Origin: Hymenobacter siberiensis
GTDB lineage: Bacteria > Bacteroidota > Bacteroidia > Cytophagales > Hymenobacteraceae
Assembly (NCBI RefSeq): GCF_018967845.1
Contig: NZ_JAHLZZ010000001.1
Coordinates: 744,001 to 808,000 of the forward strand
DNA length: 64,000 nucleotides
Direction: 5' to 3'
The notes below the pieces were generated by a model that worked only from the letters and a program-made list of their open reading frames with translations, was not told the DNA's origin and made no database searches. Below, piece by piece: positions 27,048 through 35,554 of this stretch (within the stretch, counting starts at the first letter, position 1; every line of letters starts with the position of its first letter). The translations under genes were made by a program, and so were the position numbers.

Positions 27048-27896
27048 ATGCAGATACTAACTACCGCCGCCGGGTTGCAAGCCTACACCGAACAGGCGCG
27101 CCAGGCTGGCCAACGGGTGGGACTGGTGCCCACCATGGGGGCCTTACACGCCGGCCATATTCAGCTGGTGCAGGCTGCCCGGGCCGAATGCAACGAGGTA
27201 ATAGCCACCATCTTCGTTAATCCCACGCAGTTCAACAATGCCGATGATTTTCGGCTCTATCCCCGGGTGCCGGAGGCCGATGCGGCCCTGCTGGCCCCGG
27301 CTGGCTGCACGGCCTTATTCGTGCCTTCGGTGGAGGAAATGTACCCCCGGTCCGCAGTGTTGCGGTTCGATTTCGGGGCCCTGGAACAAGTGATGGAAGG
27401 GGCGCACCGGCCCGGCCATTTCAATGGCGTGGCCACGGTGGTGAGCAAATTGTTCCATCTGGCCCGCCCGCACCGGGCATATTTTGGCCAGAAGGACTGG
27501 CAGCAGGTGGCTGTAGTGAAGCAGCTGGTGGCCGACCTGTCGTTTGACCTGGAGATTGTGGCCTGCCCCACCATTCGGGAAGCCGATGGCCTGGCCATGT
27601 CCTCGCGCAACCGCCGGCTCGATGCGCCCGCCCGGGCCGTGGCTCCGCTGCTCTACCAGGTGCTGAGCGCCGCCGCTGCCCAGGTACAGCAGGGGGTGGC
27701 CCCGGCCCAGGTGCAGGCTGACGCCTTTGCTACGCTGGCCCGGGAGCCCGGCATCATCCCCGAATACGTGGAAATAGCCGATGCCCAGACCCTGCAGCCG
27801 CTGGCTAGCTACGTGCCCGGCCGGGCTGTGGTGCTGTGCTTGGCCGCTCACTTGGGCGGCGTGCGGCTGATTGACAACGTGGTAGTGGGCGGCTAG
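27048..27896 (+). CDS. panC: Pantothenate synthetase
   Basis: 282 residues, normal length. The HIGH-type motif is VPTMGALHAGHIQL near residue 30, with FVNPTQFN and FGQKDWQQ as further ATP/pantoate-binding blocks and the KMSKS-like SSRN segment (AMSSRNRRL). It joins pantoate and beta-alanine with ATP in coenzyme A biosynthesis. The start MQILTTAAGL at 27048 is chosen over an ATG at 27033. It is divergent from the GT5-like gene and followed by panD, which makes the beta-alanine. Confidence 0.97.
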   Translation: MQILTTAAGLQAYTEQARQAGQRVGLVPTMGALHAGHIQLVQAARAECNEVIATIFVNPTQFNNADDFRLYPRVPEADAALLAPAGCTALFVPSVEEMYPRSAVLRFDFGALEQVMEGAHRPGHFNGVATVVSKLFHLARPHRAYFGQKDWQQVAVVKQLVADLSFDLEIVACPTIREADGLAMSSRNRRLDAPARAVAPLLYQVLSAAAAQVQQGVAPAQVQADAFATLAREPGIIPEYVEIADAQTLQPLASYVPGRAVVLCLAAHLGGVRLIDNVVVGG

Positions 27897-27926
27897 GTCC
27901 AACCGAAGCGGGGCGGAGGAGGGCTT

Positions 27927-27934
27927 TATCTTTG
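27927..27934 (+). promoter_or_regulatory. -7 box for panD
   Basis: TATCTTTG is an exact TAnnTTTG match between panC and panD, 32 bp before the preferred panD start. No clear -33 TTTG is visible, so it may be a secondary promoter. Confidence 0.4.
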
Positions 27935-27965
27935 TGCCCCTAACCAAAGCCTAATGGGCCAAGCT

Positions 27966-28310
27966 ATGCACATTGAAGTAATGAAGTCCAAAATCCACCA
28001 TGCAACGGTCACGCAGGCCGAATTGCACTACGTGGGTAGCGTGACAATTGACGAAGACCTGCTGGATGCCGCCAATTTCGTGGAAAACGAAAAGGTGACC
28101 GTCGTGAACGTGAACAACGGCGAGCGTTTTGAAACCTATACCATTCGCGGGGAGCGGGGCTCGGGCACTATTTGCCTGAATGGCCCGGCGGCGCGCAAAG
28201 TGGCGGTGGGAGATGTCGTTATCATCTTCTCCTACGCGCTGGTGGATTTTGCCGAAGCCCGGCAACACAAGCCAACGGTCATTTTCCCCAACGAGCACAA
28301 CCGGCTTTAA
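27966..28310 (+). CDS. panD: Aspartate 1-decarboxylase
   Basis: 114 residues from [20 protein letters not shown]. This start places the self-cleavage pair at Gly24-Ser25 (YVGS), the standard PanD numbering, which argues against the in-frame ATG at 27954. The pro-enzyme cleaves itself to a pyruvoyl enzyme that makes beta-alanine from aspartate. It is 70 bp after panC and has its own -7 box. The stop is directly followed by an 8-nt-word hairpin. Confidence 0.95.
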   Translation: MHIEVMKSKIHHATVTQAELHYVGSVTIDEDLLDAANFVENEKVTVVNVNNGERFETYTIRGERGSGTICLNGPAARKVAVGDVVIIFSYALVDFAEARQHKPTVIFPNEHNRL

Positions 28311-28312
28311 CC

Positions 28313-28371
28313 AATGAGTGAATGGGTGAATGAGCGAATAATTCTCGCACTCATTCACCCATTCACTCATT
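28313..28371. repeat. 8-nt-word hairpin after panD
   Basis: The left arm (28313-28337) is AATGAGTG, AATGGGTG, AATGAGCG in tandem. The right arm (28345-28371) is the complement with one 2-nt difference. The loop is 7 nt. It stands 2 bp after the panD stop codon and 23 bp before the next start. Confidence 0.8.
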
Positions 28372-28394
28372 TGCCCATTCATCCATTGTAATTG

Positions 28395-29444
28395 ATGAAA
28401 CACCTGCTGACGATTGTTAAGTACCTGCTGCTGCTGAGTATTTCGGGGGCGCTAATGTGGTACGCGGTGCGGGGGCAGGACCTGTCGCGCATCGGGCACT
28501 ACATTGCCACGGCCAACTATTTCTGGCTCACGCTCACGCTCACGCTATCGGCGCTGGGCTATTTCAGCCGGGCCTACCGTTGGCAGATGCAGCTCAATGC
28601 TTCCCAAACGCCGGCCCCGTACTGGGCCGTGTACCACGCCATGATGGTGGGCTACCTGGCCAATCTGGTGCTGCCGCGCATGGGCGAGGTCATCCGCTGC
28701 TCGGTGCTACGGCGCACGAGCGGCGTGCCCGTGCAGGTGGCGCTGGGCACAGTAGTGACGGAGCGCGTGATTGATGTGCTAGTGCTATTAAGTCTGATTA
28801 CCAGCTTGCTGCTGCTTGATTTCAATACTTTCTGGAATTTTGTGACGGTGCAGGTGCTGGGCGGGCGCTACGAGGCGCTGGCCCGCAACCGGACGCCACT
28901 GCTCATCGCGGCCATCATTGGCGGGGTGCTGCTGCTGGCCACAGGCTACGCGCTGTTCCGCAACCTGGAGCGCCTGCGGCAGAATGCTTTCTTCAACAAA
29001 GGCGTGCTGTTTGTGAAAGGCCTACTGGCAGGGGTATTCAGCATTCTGAAGATGGAAAATAAGGGCGTGTTTTTGCTGCATACCCTGTTCACCTGGGGTG
29101 TGTACTACCTCATGGATTACCTGGCCTTCTTCTGCTTTCCCGAAACCTATAACCTCGACATGAAGGCCGGCTTGGCCGTGCTCACCTTCGGAGCCTTTGG
29201 CATGGCCGCGCCGGTGGCGGGCGGCATCGGGCCGTTCCACGTAATGGTGCAGGGCATTCTGCTGGTGTACGGCGTGAGCAAGGAGGCCGGTATCGCCTAC
29301 GCTCTGGTGGTGCACGGGGCCCAAACGCTGCTGGTGGTGCTCATGGGTGGCATCAGCTTCGTGGCCGTGGCCGCCGCCGACAAGCGCAGCCTGCTCACCG
29401 AAGCCGAAGCCCTGGCCGACGAACCGCTTACATCTGAGTTATGA
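28395..29444 (+). CDS. Lysylphosphatidylglycerol synthase-type membrane protein
   Basis: 349 residues with about eight membrane spans, matching the LPG_synthase_TM (UPF0104) family. The blocks SRAYRWQMQLNA and VLPRMGEVIRCSVLRRTSGVP lie on the cytoplasmic side, with the later GAFGMAAPVAGGIGPFHVMVQGILLVYGV. It lacks the C-terminal aminoacyl-transferase domain of MprF, so it is a flippase-like or uncharacterised membrane protein. The final codons and the TGA stop (29442-29444) are inside a 44-bp hairpin arm. Confidence 0.85.
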   Translation: MKHLLTIVKYLLLLSISGALMWYAVRGQDLSRIGHYIATANYFWLTLTLTLSALGYFSRAYRWQMQLNASQTPAPYWAVYHAMMVGYLANLVLPRMGEVIRCSVLRRTSGVPVQVALGTVVTERVIDVLVLLSLITSLLLLDFNTFWNFVTVQVLGGRYEALARNRTPLLIAAIIGGVLLLATGYALFRNLERLRQNAFFNKGVLFVKGLLAGVFSILKMENKGVFLLHTLFTWGVYYLMDYLAFFCFPETYNLDMKAGLAVLTFGAFGMAAPVAGGIGPFHVMVQGILLVYGVSKEAGIAYALVVHGAQTLLVVLMGGISFVAVAAADKRSLLTEAEALADEPLTSEL

Positions 29445-29538
29445 GTTAAAAGTTAGGCGTTAAGAGTTGCGGATGAGCGAGCGGTCGATGGCGGCGCTCA
29501 TCCGCAACTCTTAACGCCTAACTTTTAACTCATAACTC
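29436..29538. repeat. Perfect 44-bp-stem hairpin of 7-nt words
   Basis: The left arm (29436-29479) reads GAGTTAT, GAGTTAA, AAGTTAG, GCGTTAA, GAGTTGC and so on. The right arm (29495-29538) is its exact reverse complement over 44 bp, with a 15-nt loop. It carries the stop codon of the upstream gene and ends 14 bp before the rfaE2 start. It is the best-preserved member of the family. Confidence 0.9.
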
Positions 29539-29552
29539 TTAACTCCCTTCCC

Positions 29553-30032
29553 ATGTGGACGAAAGATAAAATCCTGACCCGCGCGCAGCTGCCGGCCACG
29601 CTGGCCGACTGGCGCGCGCAAGGCCGCAAAGTGGTGTTCACCAACGGCTGCTTCGATTTGCTGCACCTCGGCCACGTCGACTACCTGGAGCAGGCCCGGC
29701 ACCTGGGCGACGCCCTGGTGGTGGGCCTGAACACCGATGCCTCGGTGCGCTGCCTCAAGCCCGGCCGGCCCATTCAGGACGAGGAGGCGCGGGCCCGTAT
29801 TCTGGCCGCGCTGGCCTTCGTTGATGCCGTGGTGCTCTTTGGCGAGCCCACACCCCTGGCCCTCATCGAGCTGGTGCAGCCCGATATCCTGGTGAAGGGC
29901 GACGACTACGCCGTGGAGCGCATAGTGGGCCACGAGCTGGTGCTGGCCCGGGGCGGGCAGGTACTCACGGTGCCGCTGGTGGCGGGCTACAGCACCTCGC
30001 GCATTGTGGAGCACATCATTGCCACGCAGTAG
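29553..30032 (+). CDS. rfaE2: D-glycero-beta-D-manno-heptose 1-phosphate adenylyltransferase
   Basis: 159 residues. The nucleotidyltransferase motif [22 protein letters not shown] spans about residues 29-50, with HLGH as the HxGH signature, and the later block is [14 protein letters not shown]. It corresponds to the C-terminal domain of HldE as a stand-alone protein. It activates heptose-1-phosphate with ATP for the LPS core. It is co-directional with the upstream membrane gene and a downstream zinc peptidase. Confidence 0.93.
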   Translation: MWTKDKILTRAQLPATLADWRAQGRKVVFTNGCFDLLHLGHVDYLEQARHLGDALVVGLNTDASVRCLKPGRPIQDEEARARILAALAFVDAVVLFGEPTPLALIELVQPDILVKGDDYAVERIVGHELVLARGGQVLTVPLVAGYSTSRIVEHIIATQ

Positions 30033-30137
30033 CCACTTTGGCAGGACCGAAAGACTGCATCTTTTTTGCAGAGATGGTGTTTTGATAGCAAACCCCGGCA
30101 TTTTGCCGCGAGTGCTTCTTCATTTCACTCCCTCCCC

Positions 30138-30815
30138 ATGTCTTCTTCCTATTTGCTCATCATTGTGTTGATGGCTGCCAGCTGGGCCGTTCAATGGCGG
30201 CTGCGCAGCAAGTTTAAACAGTATGCCCAGGTGGGCCTGAGCTCGGGCCTGAGCGGGGCCGAAATCGCGACCCGTATGCTGGCCGACCACGGCATCTACG
30301 ATGTCCGCATCATCAGCACCACCGGCCAGCTCACTGACCACTACAACCCCACCGATAAAACCGTGAACCTGAGCGAAGGCGTGTACGCCGAGCGCAGCGC
30401 GGCCGCGGCGGCCATTGCGGCCCACGAGTGCGGCCACGCCGTGCAGCACGCCACGGCGTATTCCATGCTGCAATTCCGGTCGGCCATGGTGCCGGCCCTC
30501 ACGGCAGTATCGAAGTGGATGCCCTTCATTCTAATTGCGGGCATCTTTATGATTAACCGGAGCGTGATTCCGCTGGGCGTGGGCATTGGCTTGTTTGCCC
30601 TCACCACGCTGTTCTCGTTCATCACGCTGCCGGTCGAGTTCGATGCCTCCCGCCGGGCCCTGGCCTGGATGGACAAGCGCGGCGTGGTAACCGTGCAGGA
30701 GCACGCCATGGCCAAAGACGCGCTGTGGTGGGCTGCCATGACCTACGTGGTAGCGGCCCTGGCCTCGTTGGCCACGCTGCTTTATTACGTGAGCATTTTT
30801 ATGCGCCGCCGGTAA
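30138..30815 (+). CDS. YugP-like membrane zinc metallopeptidase
   Basis: 225 residues. An N-terminal membrane span is followed by a soluble part with the zincin motif HECGH at residues 96-100 (AAHECGHAVQH), then two or three C-terminal spans. The motif TDHYNPTDKTVNLSEGVY is typical of the DUF2268-unrelated YugP (zinc_metallopeptidase type 2) family. Substrate unknown. The start MSSSYLLIIV at 30138 is chosen. A strong terminator follows. Confidence 0.88.
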   Translation: MSSSYLLIIVLMAASWAVQWRLRSKFKQYAQVGLSSGLSGAEIATRMLADHGIYDVRIISTTGQLTDHYNPTDKTVNLSEGVYAERSAAAAAIAAHECGHAVQHATAYSMLQFRSAMVPALTAVSKWMPFILIAGIFMINRSVIPLGVGIGLFALTTLFSFITLPVEFDASRRALAWMDKRGVVTVQEHAMAKDALWWAAMTYVVAALASLATLLYYVSIFMRRR

Positions 30816-30837
30816 GATACTGTTGCATTTTTGCTAA

Positions 30838-30877
30838 AAGAGCCGCCATTCTGTTTGCAGCGTGGCGGCTTTTTTTA
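30838..30877 (+). terminator. Intrinsic terminator after the zinc peptidase
   Basis: AGCCGCCA pairs with TGGCGGCT around a 13-nt loop, followed by a run of T residues. Confidence 0.85.
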
Positions 30878-31060
30878 TGGCCGGCCCATGGGTAGGAAAT
30901 GGTGAATAGGATAAGCTGATTGACCTTTTTAAAATATAATATTTGAATATTAAGTATTATTGCTTTCCAAAATCAAAACTACTAATTTGTCAGCCCTTTC
31001 CTCCTGTTGCCTGCACCATGGCTTAGCCTCCGACAGCTTATTGGTCAGTGGGTTCACTGT

Positions 31061-31672
31061 ATGGTGTCTGCCAATGCGATGATTCTTTCTACCCCCACGG
31101 CCCTGGTGGCGGCCGCGCCCACACTACTTCGGCAGGGCCTGGTAGCAACCCTGCCGGAGCAATGGCCCTAGCTCCAGCTCACCCTCACCGCCGATGCCAC
31201 GCAGCTGGTGGAGCTGGTCGGTCATTATGCCTTCAGCCTGTTGGTGCTGGATGAGCAGTTGCCCGGCCGGAACCTGCCCGAGCTGCTCGGCCGGCTGCAA
31301 CGGGCCCGGCCTGCGCTCGGTGGTGCTGACGGACCACCAGCTGCCCGCTTTGCCACCGGCCAGCCCCTGCAGTTGTCTCCCCAGGTGCTGCCCCACGCCT
31401 TGGTTGGGGCACTGGCGCAATGGCTGGATGCGCCAGGCGACCCTGCTGGCACCAGCCGTTCCCCACGGGCCTGCGCCGTGCCCGACCCTTTCAGCCGGCG
31501 CGAGTTGGAGGTATTGCGCCTGGTAGTGGCCGACCATTGCAACGAGGAAATTGCCAATTGTCTCTGCCTGAGCACCGTGGAAAGCCACCGCCGCATGCTG
31601 CTTCAAAAAGCCGGCACCCGCACGCTGGTAGGCCTGGCCGCCCGTGCCGTGCGCGAGGGTTGGGTGGCGTGA
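31061..31672 (+). pseudogene. LuxR/NarL-type response regulator with amber codon and frame changes
   Basis: The frame from ATG 31061 (or 31079) reads ALVAAAPTLLRQGLVATLPE, the start of a receiver. A TAG stop at 31169-31171 follows, then the same frame continues with LVLDEQLPGRNLPELLGRLQ. Around 31305 the sensible frame changes (GLRSVVLTDHQLPALP is in another frame) and returns by about 31360. The C-terminal LuxR helix-turn-helix is intact (SRRELEVLRLVVADHCNEEI, then LSTVESHRRMLL). With one nonsense codon and two frame changes it is most likely a dead gene. An AT-rich stretch (30920-31000) precedes it. Confidence 0.7.
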
Positions 31673-31716
31673 GTAGCGAGGGGCGCCCACTCTTTCGCGC
31701 TACGCTACTTGATAAA

Positions 31717-31763
31717 TAAAAAGCCCGGGCTACTGGAATTTTCCAGCGGCCCGGGCTTTTATT
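31717..31763. terminator. Bidirectional intrinsic terminator
   Basis: AAAAGCCCGGGC pairs with GCCCGGGCTTTT, with inner CTGGAA/TTCCAG pairing as well. It separates the broken LuxR gene from convergent ettA. Confidence 0.88.
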
Positions 31764-31776
31764 TATGCACAGGTTA

Positions 31777-33441
31777 CTACCCCAGCTTCTTGTACCGCAC
31801 GCGCTTCGGCTCCACGTCGCCCAGGCGCTTGCGCTTGGCTTCCTCATAGTCCGAGAAGTTTCCCTCAAACCAAACCACTTCCGAGTCGCCCTCGAAAGCC
31901 AGGATGTGGGTGGCCAGCCGGTCCAGGAACCACCGGTCGTGGCTGATGATAACGGCGCAGCCGGCGAAGTTCTCCAGCGCGTCTTCCAGGGCCCGGATGG
32001 CGTTTACGTCCAGGTCGTTGGTCGGCTCATCGAGCAGCAATAAGTTAGCGCCCTGCTTGAGCGTCATGGCCAGGTGCACGCGGTTTTTCTCGCCGCCCGA
32101 GAGCGTGCCCACTTTCTTCTCCTGGTCGCCGCCGCCAAAGTTGAACTTGCTCACGTAGGCGCGGGAGTTCACCGGCCGGCCGGCCAGCAGCATGGTTTCG
32201 GTGCCGCCCGTGATGGTGTCGAACACCGACTTCGTGCCGTCCAGCGTGTCGTGTTGCTGGTCGATGTAGGCAGTGAGCACCGTGGGACCCACTTCGAACG
32301 TGCCTGCATCCGGCTGCAGCTGGTCCGTAATGAGGCGGAACAACGTGGTTTTACCCGCGCCGTTCGGCCCGATGATGCCCACGATGCCACCCTGCGGCAG
32401 CGAGAAGCTCAGGTTTTCGAACAGCAGCTTGTCGCCAAACGATTTGGTGATGCCTTCGGCCTCAATTACCTGCGCGCCCAGACGCGGGCCGTCCGGAATG
32501 AACAGCTCCAGCTTCTGCTCCTTGTCTTTGGCTTCTTCGCTGGCCAGCTTGTCGTAGTTGGCCAGGCGGGCTTTGCCCTTGCTCTGGCGGGCTTTGGGCG
32601 ACATCCGCACCCACTCCAGCTCGCGCTGCAGGGTTTTGGCGCGCTTGCTCTCGGAGTTTTCCTCCTTGGCCATGCGGTCAGTTTTCTGCTCCAGCCAGCT
32701 GCTGTAGTTGCCCTTCCACGGAATGCCCGAGCCACGGTCCAGCTCCAGAATCCAGCCGGCCACGTTATCGAGGAAGTACCGGTCGTGGGTCACGGCAATC
32801 ACGGTGCCTTTGTATTGCTGCAGGTGCTGCTCCAGCCATAGCACGCTTTCGGCGTCGAGGTGGTTGGTGGGTTCGTCCAGCAGCAGCACGTCGGGCTCCT
32901 GTAGCAGCAGGCGGCACAGCGCCACGCGGCGCTTCTCGCCGCCCGAGAGGTTGCCGATAATGGCCTCCTGCGGCGGGGTGCGCAGGGCATCCATGGCGCG
33001 CTCCAGCTTGGTGTCGAGGTTCCAGGCGTCGAGTTGGTCGAGGCGCTCCTGCACTTTGCCCTGGCGGTCAAGCAGCTTGTCGAAGTCGGCATCTTCGGCC
33101 CCGAAGGCGTCGTTGATTTCGTCGTATTCCTTCAGCAGGGCCACGGTTTCGGCGGCGCCTTCTTCCACCACCTCACGCACAGTTTTGGTGGGGTCGAGCT
33201 GGGGCTCCTGCTCCAGGTAGCCCACCGAGTAGCCCGGCGAGAACACCACTTCGCCCTGAAACTGCTTATCAACGCCGGCAATAATTTTCAGCAAACTCGA
33301 CTTGCCCGAGCCGTTGAGGCCCAGCACACCGATTTTGGCCCCGTAAAAAAACGAGAGGTAGATATTTTTAAGAACTTGCTTCTGCGGCGGGTAAATCTTA
33401 CTCACGCCGGCCATGCTGAAAATAATGGTCTGGTCGCTCAT
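31777..33441 (-). CDS. ettA: ABC-F translation factor EttA
   Basis: 554 residues, two ATP-binding cassettes and no membrane domain. Walker A appears as GLNGSGKSS near residue 40 and GPNGAGKTT in the second half. Signature motifs are LSGGEKRRVAL and LSGGEKNRVHLAM. The linker has the EttA-type arm and PKARQSKGKARL, the P-site tRNA-interaction motif region. EttA binds the ribosomal E site and tunes early elongation to the ATP/ADP ratio. It is convergent with the broken LuxR gene and divergent from the DUF349 gene. Confidence 0.95.
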   Translation of the reverse strand: MSDQTIIFSMAGVSKIYPPQKQVLKNIYLSFFYGAKIGVLGLNGSGKSSLLKIIAGVDKQFQGEVVFSPGYSVGYLEQEPQLDPTKTVREVVEEGAAETVALLKEYDEINDAFGAEDADFDKLLDRQGKVQERLDQLDAWNLDTKLERAMDALRTPPQEAIIGNLSGGEKRRVALCRLLLQEPDVLLLDEPTNHLDAESVLWLEQHLQQYKGTVIAVTHDRYFLDNVAGWILELDRGSGIPWKGNYSSWLEQKTDRMAKEENSESKRAKTLQRELEWVRMSPKARQSKGKARLANYDKLASEEAKDKEQKLELFIPDGPRLGAQVIEAEGITKSFGDKLLFENLSFSLPQGGIVGIIGPNGAGKTTLFRLITDQLQPDAGTFEVGPTVLTAYIDQQHDTLDGTKSVFDTITGGTETMLLAGRPVNSRAYVSKFNFGGGDQEKKVGTLSGGEKNRVHLAMTLKQGANLLLLDEPTNDLDVNAIRALEDALENFAGCAVIISHDRWFLDRLATHILAFEGDSEVVWFEGNFSDYEEAKRKRLGDVEPKRVRYKKLG

Positions 33442-33806
33442 GGGGTGGGGGTGGGGCTAATGAAAGAAATGCAGCTGCAAAGAACGACAGCCGCCGCTTG
33501 CAACCCACACTCGGACCTTCGGGTTGCTAGTTTCTATTTGGCAATCGTTCATCAACCAGCACCAGAATACATTACTGCGAGCGGCACGAAGAGCCCTGCG
33601 TAACATCCATAATTGGATTGGTCTGGCCGATACCGCCGAATGCGCCGGTTTCGCCCGGGTTTAACGAATGGTACATCTTTTCATCACGTTTTTACCGTAA
33701 ACTTGTATTCCCTTCCCAGTCTGCGTTTCAACTGCAGCTCCTGCGTTCTTTGTTGCCCGTCCTACCCATGTATCCCACCCTCCTACCCACGAGCTTACTA
33801 TCTGTT
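33442..33806. other. Divergent intergenic region between ettA and the DUF349 gene
   Basis: 365 bp without a supported gene. An in-frame extension of the DUF349 ORF upstream to 33618 is not protein-like. A loose -7 match (TAAACTTG) lies near 33696. Nothing else stands out. Confidence 0.4.
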
Positions 33807-35126
33807 ATGGAACCAACCGACCACCTACTGGCCGAAGCCAAGCGCTACGGCTATGTGGAAGCCGACGGCGTATGGCTACACCCCGTGCTGGGCCAGCCCG
33901 CCCGCCAGATTGGCTTAGTCAAAGATTCGGACGATGCCGCCCTGCGGTACTTCAGCCAACGTTTTGAAACCCTGCGCGCCAAAGTCGATTCGCTGCTGGA
34001 AAAAATGCAGGCCAGCGACAACAAAGGCTCTTTCTTGATGAAGGCGCTGCACCTCAAAGAGCAGCTCCTGACCCACGACGGCCTCGGCGATTTTGCCAGC
34101 CTGCACCGCCGCCTCACCGAGGCCGAGGATGCCATTGCCGTGACCGTGGTTCGCAACCGCGAAAAAAACCTGGCCACCAAAATCAGCTTCATCCACGAAG
34201 CCGAAGCCCTCAGCGAAAGCGTGGAGTGGATATCGGCCAGCGAGAAGGTGAAGGACCTGCGCCAGGGCTGGCTCAAGACCGGCCCCATCGACAAAGCCAT
34301 GACCGACGAGCTGGAGCACCGCTTCCAGACGGCCATTCAAGTGTTTTTCGACCGCCGCAAGTCCTTTCAGTCCGATAAGAAGGCCATGGCCAACCGGGTG
34401 CAAACCCGTTACCGCGACCTTATTCAACAGGCCGAAGCCCTCAAAAACTCCGACCAGTTCGAAACCACCTCGCGCCAGCTCAAAGTGCTGCAGCAGGCCT
34501 GGCGCGACGTCAACGGCAACCTGCCTAAAAAACAGGCTTCCGAGCTCTGGACGCGCTTTCGGGCCGCCAACAACCACTTCTTCGAGCGCCTCAAGGTGCA
34601 CATTGCCGTGCAGCAGTCGGCTGGTGCGCCCGGTGCCCCCGCCACGCCCGAAGTACTGCTGGCCCGCAAACGCTCCCTGGCCGAGCGCGCCGAAGCCCTG
34701 ATGGCCATCCCGCCGCAGGAAGCCATTCATCAGGCCAAGTCCCTGCAAGCCGAGTGGAAGCAGGTGGGCACCGTGCGTGGCGAGGAGTCGGACCGCATCT
34801 GGCAGCGTTTTATGGTGGCCTGTGATAAGATTTTTGAGCTCAGCGCCCTCGAATATCACCTGCGCAAGCGCGCCGATGGGGCCCCCATGCCCACTGCTCC
34901 GGCCGAGCGCGCCCGGTTCCGGGCCAGCACCCTGCGCGAGCTGCTCAAGGACGACCACGAGGAGCTTAACACGCTGCGTGCCAACCTCGACAACCTCAGC
35001 CCCAGCGCCGCCAACGATGCTTTCCTGCAGATGCTGCAAACCAAAATCCGGTCGTTTGAGCGCAAAATTCGCACGAAAAACGACCTTATTGACTTGTTCA
35101 GCCAACAGGCGCAGACGGCAGGTTAA
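33807..35126 (+). CDS. DUF349-repeat coiled-coil protein
   Basis: 439 residues, highly charged and helical. It contains repeated DUF349 units with conserved Trp and Arg, such as LRQGWLKTGPIDKAMTDELE, LQQAWRDVNGNLPKKQASEL and LQAEWKQVGTVRGEESDRIW. No signal peptide or membrane span. DUF349 proteins are cytoplasmic, of uncertain role. The start MEPTDHLLAE at 33807 is chosen because family members begin just before the segment EADGVWLHPVLGQP. It is followed by a DUF2795 gene with its own promoter. Confidence 0.85.
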   Translation: MEPTDHLLAEAKRYGYVEADGVWLHPVLGQPARQIGLVKDSDDAALRYFSQRFETLRAKVDSLLEKMQASDNKGSFLMKALHLKEQLLTHDGLGDFASLHRRLTEAEDAIAVTVVRNREKNLATKISFIHEAEALSESVEWISASEKVKDLRQGWLKTGPIDKAMTDELEHRFQTAIQVFFDRRKSFQSDKKAMANRVQTRYRDLIQQAEALKNSDQFETTSRQLKVLQQAWRDVNGNLPKKQASELWTRFRAANNHFFERLKVHIAVQQSAGAPGAPATPEVLLARKRSLAERAEALMAIPPQEAIHQAKSLQAEWKQVGTVRGEESDRIWQRFMVACDKIFELSALEYHLRKRADGAPMPTAPAERARFRASTLRELLKDDHEELNTLRANLDNLSPSAANDAFLQMLQTKIRSFERKIRTKNDLIDLFSQQAQTAG

Positions 35127-35169
35127 CCTTGGCCGACATTTTGTGTTGTCGGTTTCAACGGCCCCGCCG

Positions 35170-35200
35170 TTTGTATCTTGACGGGAAACTGTTACCTTCG
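35170..35200 (+). promoter_or_regulatory. Bacteroidota-type promoter for the DUF2795 gene
   Basis: TTTG at 35170-35173, a 19-bp spacer (the consensus value), then TACCTTCG at 35193-35200, one mismatch to TAnnTTTG. The start codon follows 25 bp downstream. Confidence 0.55.
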
Positions 35201-35225
35201 CCAACCCTTTTTTATCCGCTTCATT

Positions 35226-35447
35226 ATGTATTGGACACTCGAACTTGCTTCCTACCTGGAAGATGCTCCCTGGCCCGCCACCAAAGACGAACTGATTGAC
35301 TTTTCTATCCGCTCGGGTGCGCCCATGGAGGTAGTTGAGAACCTGCAAGCCTTGGAAGACGACGGCCAGCCCTACGAAAACATCGAGGAAGTATGGCCCG
35401 ACTACCCGACCAAGGAGGACTTCATGTTCAACGAGGACGAATATTAG
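35226..35447 (+). CDS. DUF2795 family small acidic protein
   Basis: 73 residues beginning MYWTLELASYLEDAPWPATK. This matches the DUF2795 pattern: a short helical domain with L..YL.dapfPatKdeLid and a following acidic tail (NIEEVWPDYPTKEDFMFNED). In Bacteroidota it is a very conserved small protein of unknown function. The start at 35226 gives the family N terminus. Its stop codon abuts a 7-nt-word hairpin. Confidence 0.85.
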   Translation: MYWTLELASYLEDAPWPATKDELIDFSIRSGAPMEVVENLQALEDDGQPYENIEEVWPDYPTKEDFMFNEDEY

Positions 35448-35554
35448 AAGTGTTGAATGTTAAATGTTGAGGGTTGAATGAATGACATTGACTTGTTGAC
35501 GAGTAATAATTCGTCACTCAACCCTCAACCCTCAACAATCAACATTCAACACTT
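35448..35554. repeat. 7-nt-word hairpin that overlaps the start of an ABC gene
   Basis: The left arm (35448 to about 35486) is built from GTTGAAT, GTTAAAT, GTTGAGG. The right arm (35513-35554) is the imperfect complement with an extra word copy. The loop contains ATG codons used by the next ORF. Confidence 0.75.

Noticed and set aside
28313..28371. Word repeats taken as a CRISPR array
   Set aside because: Units are 7-8 nt in tandem without spacers and form hairpins.
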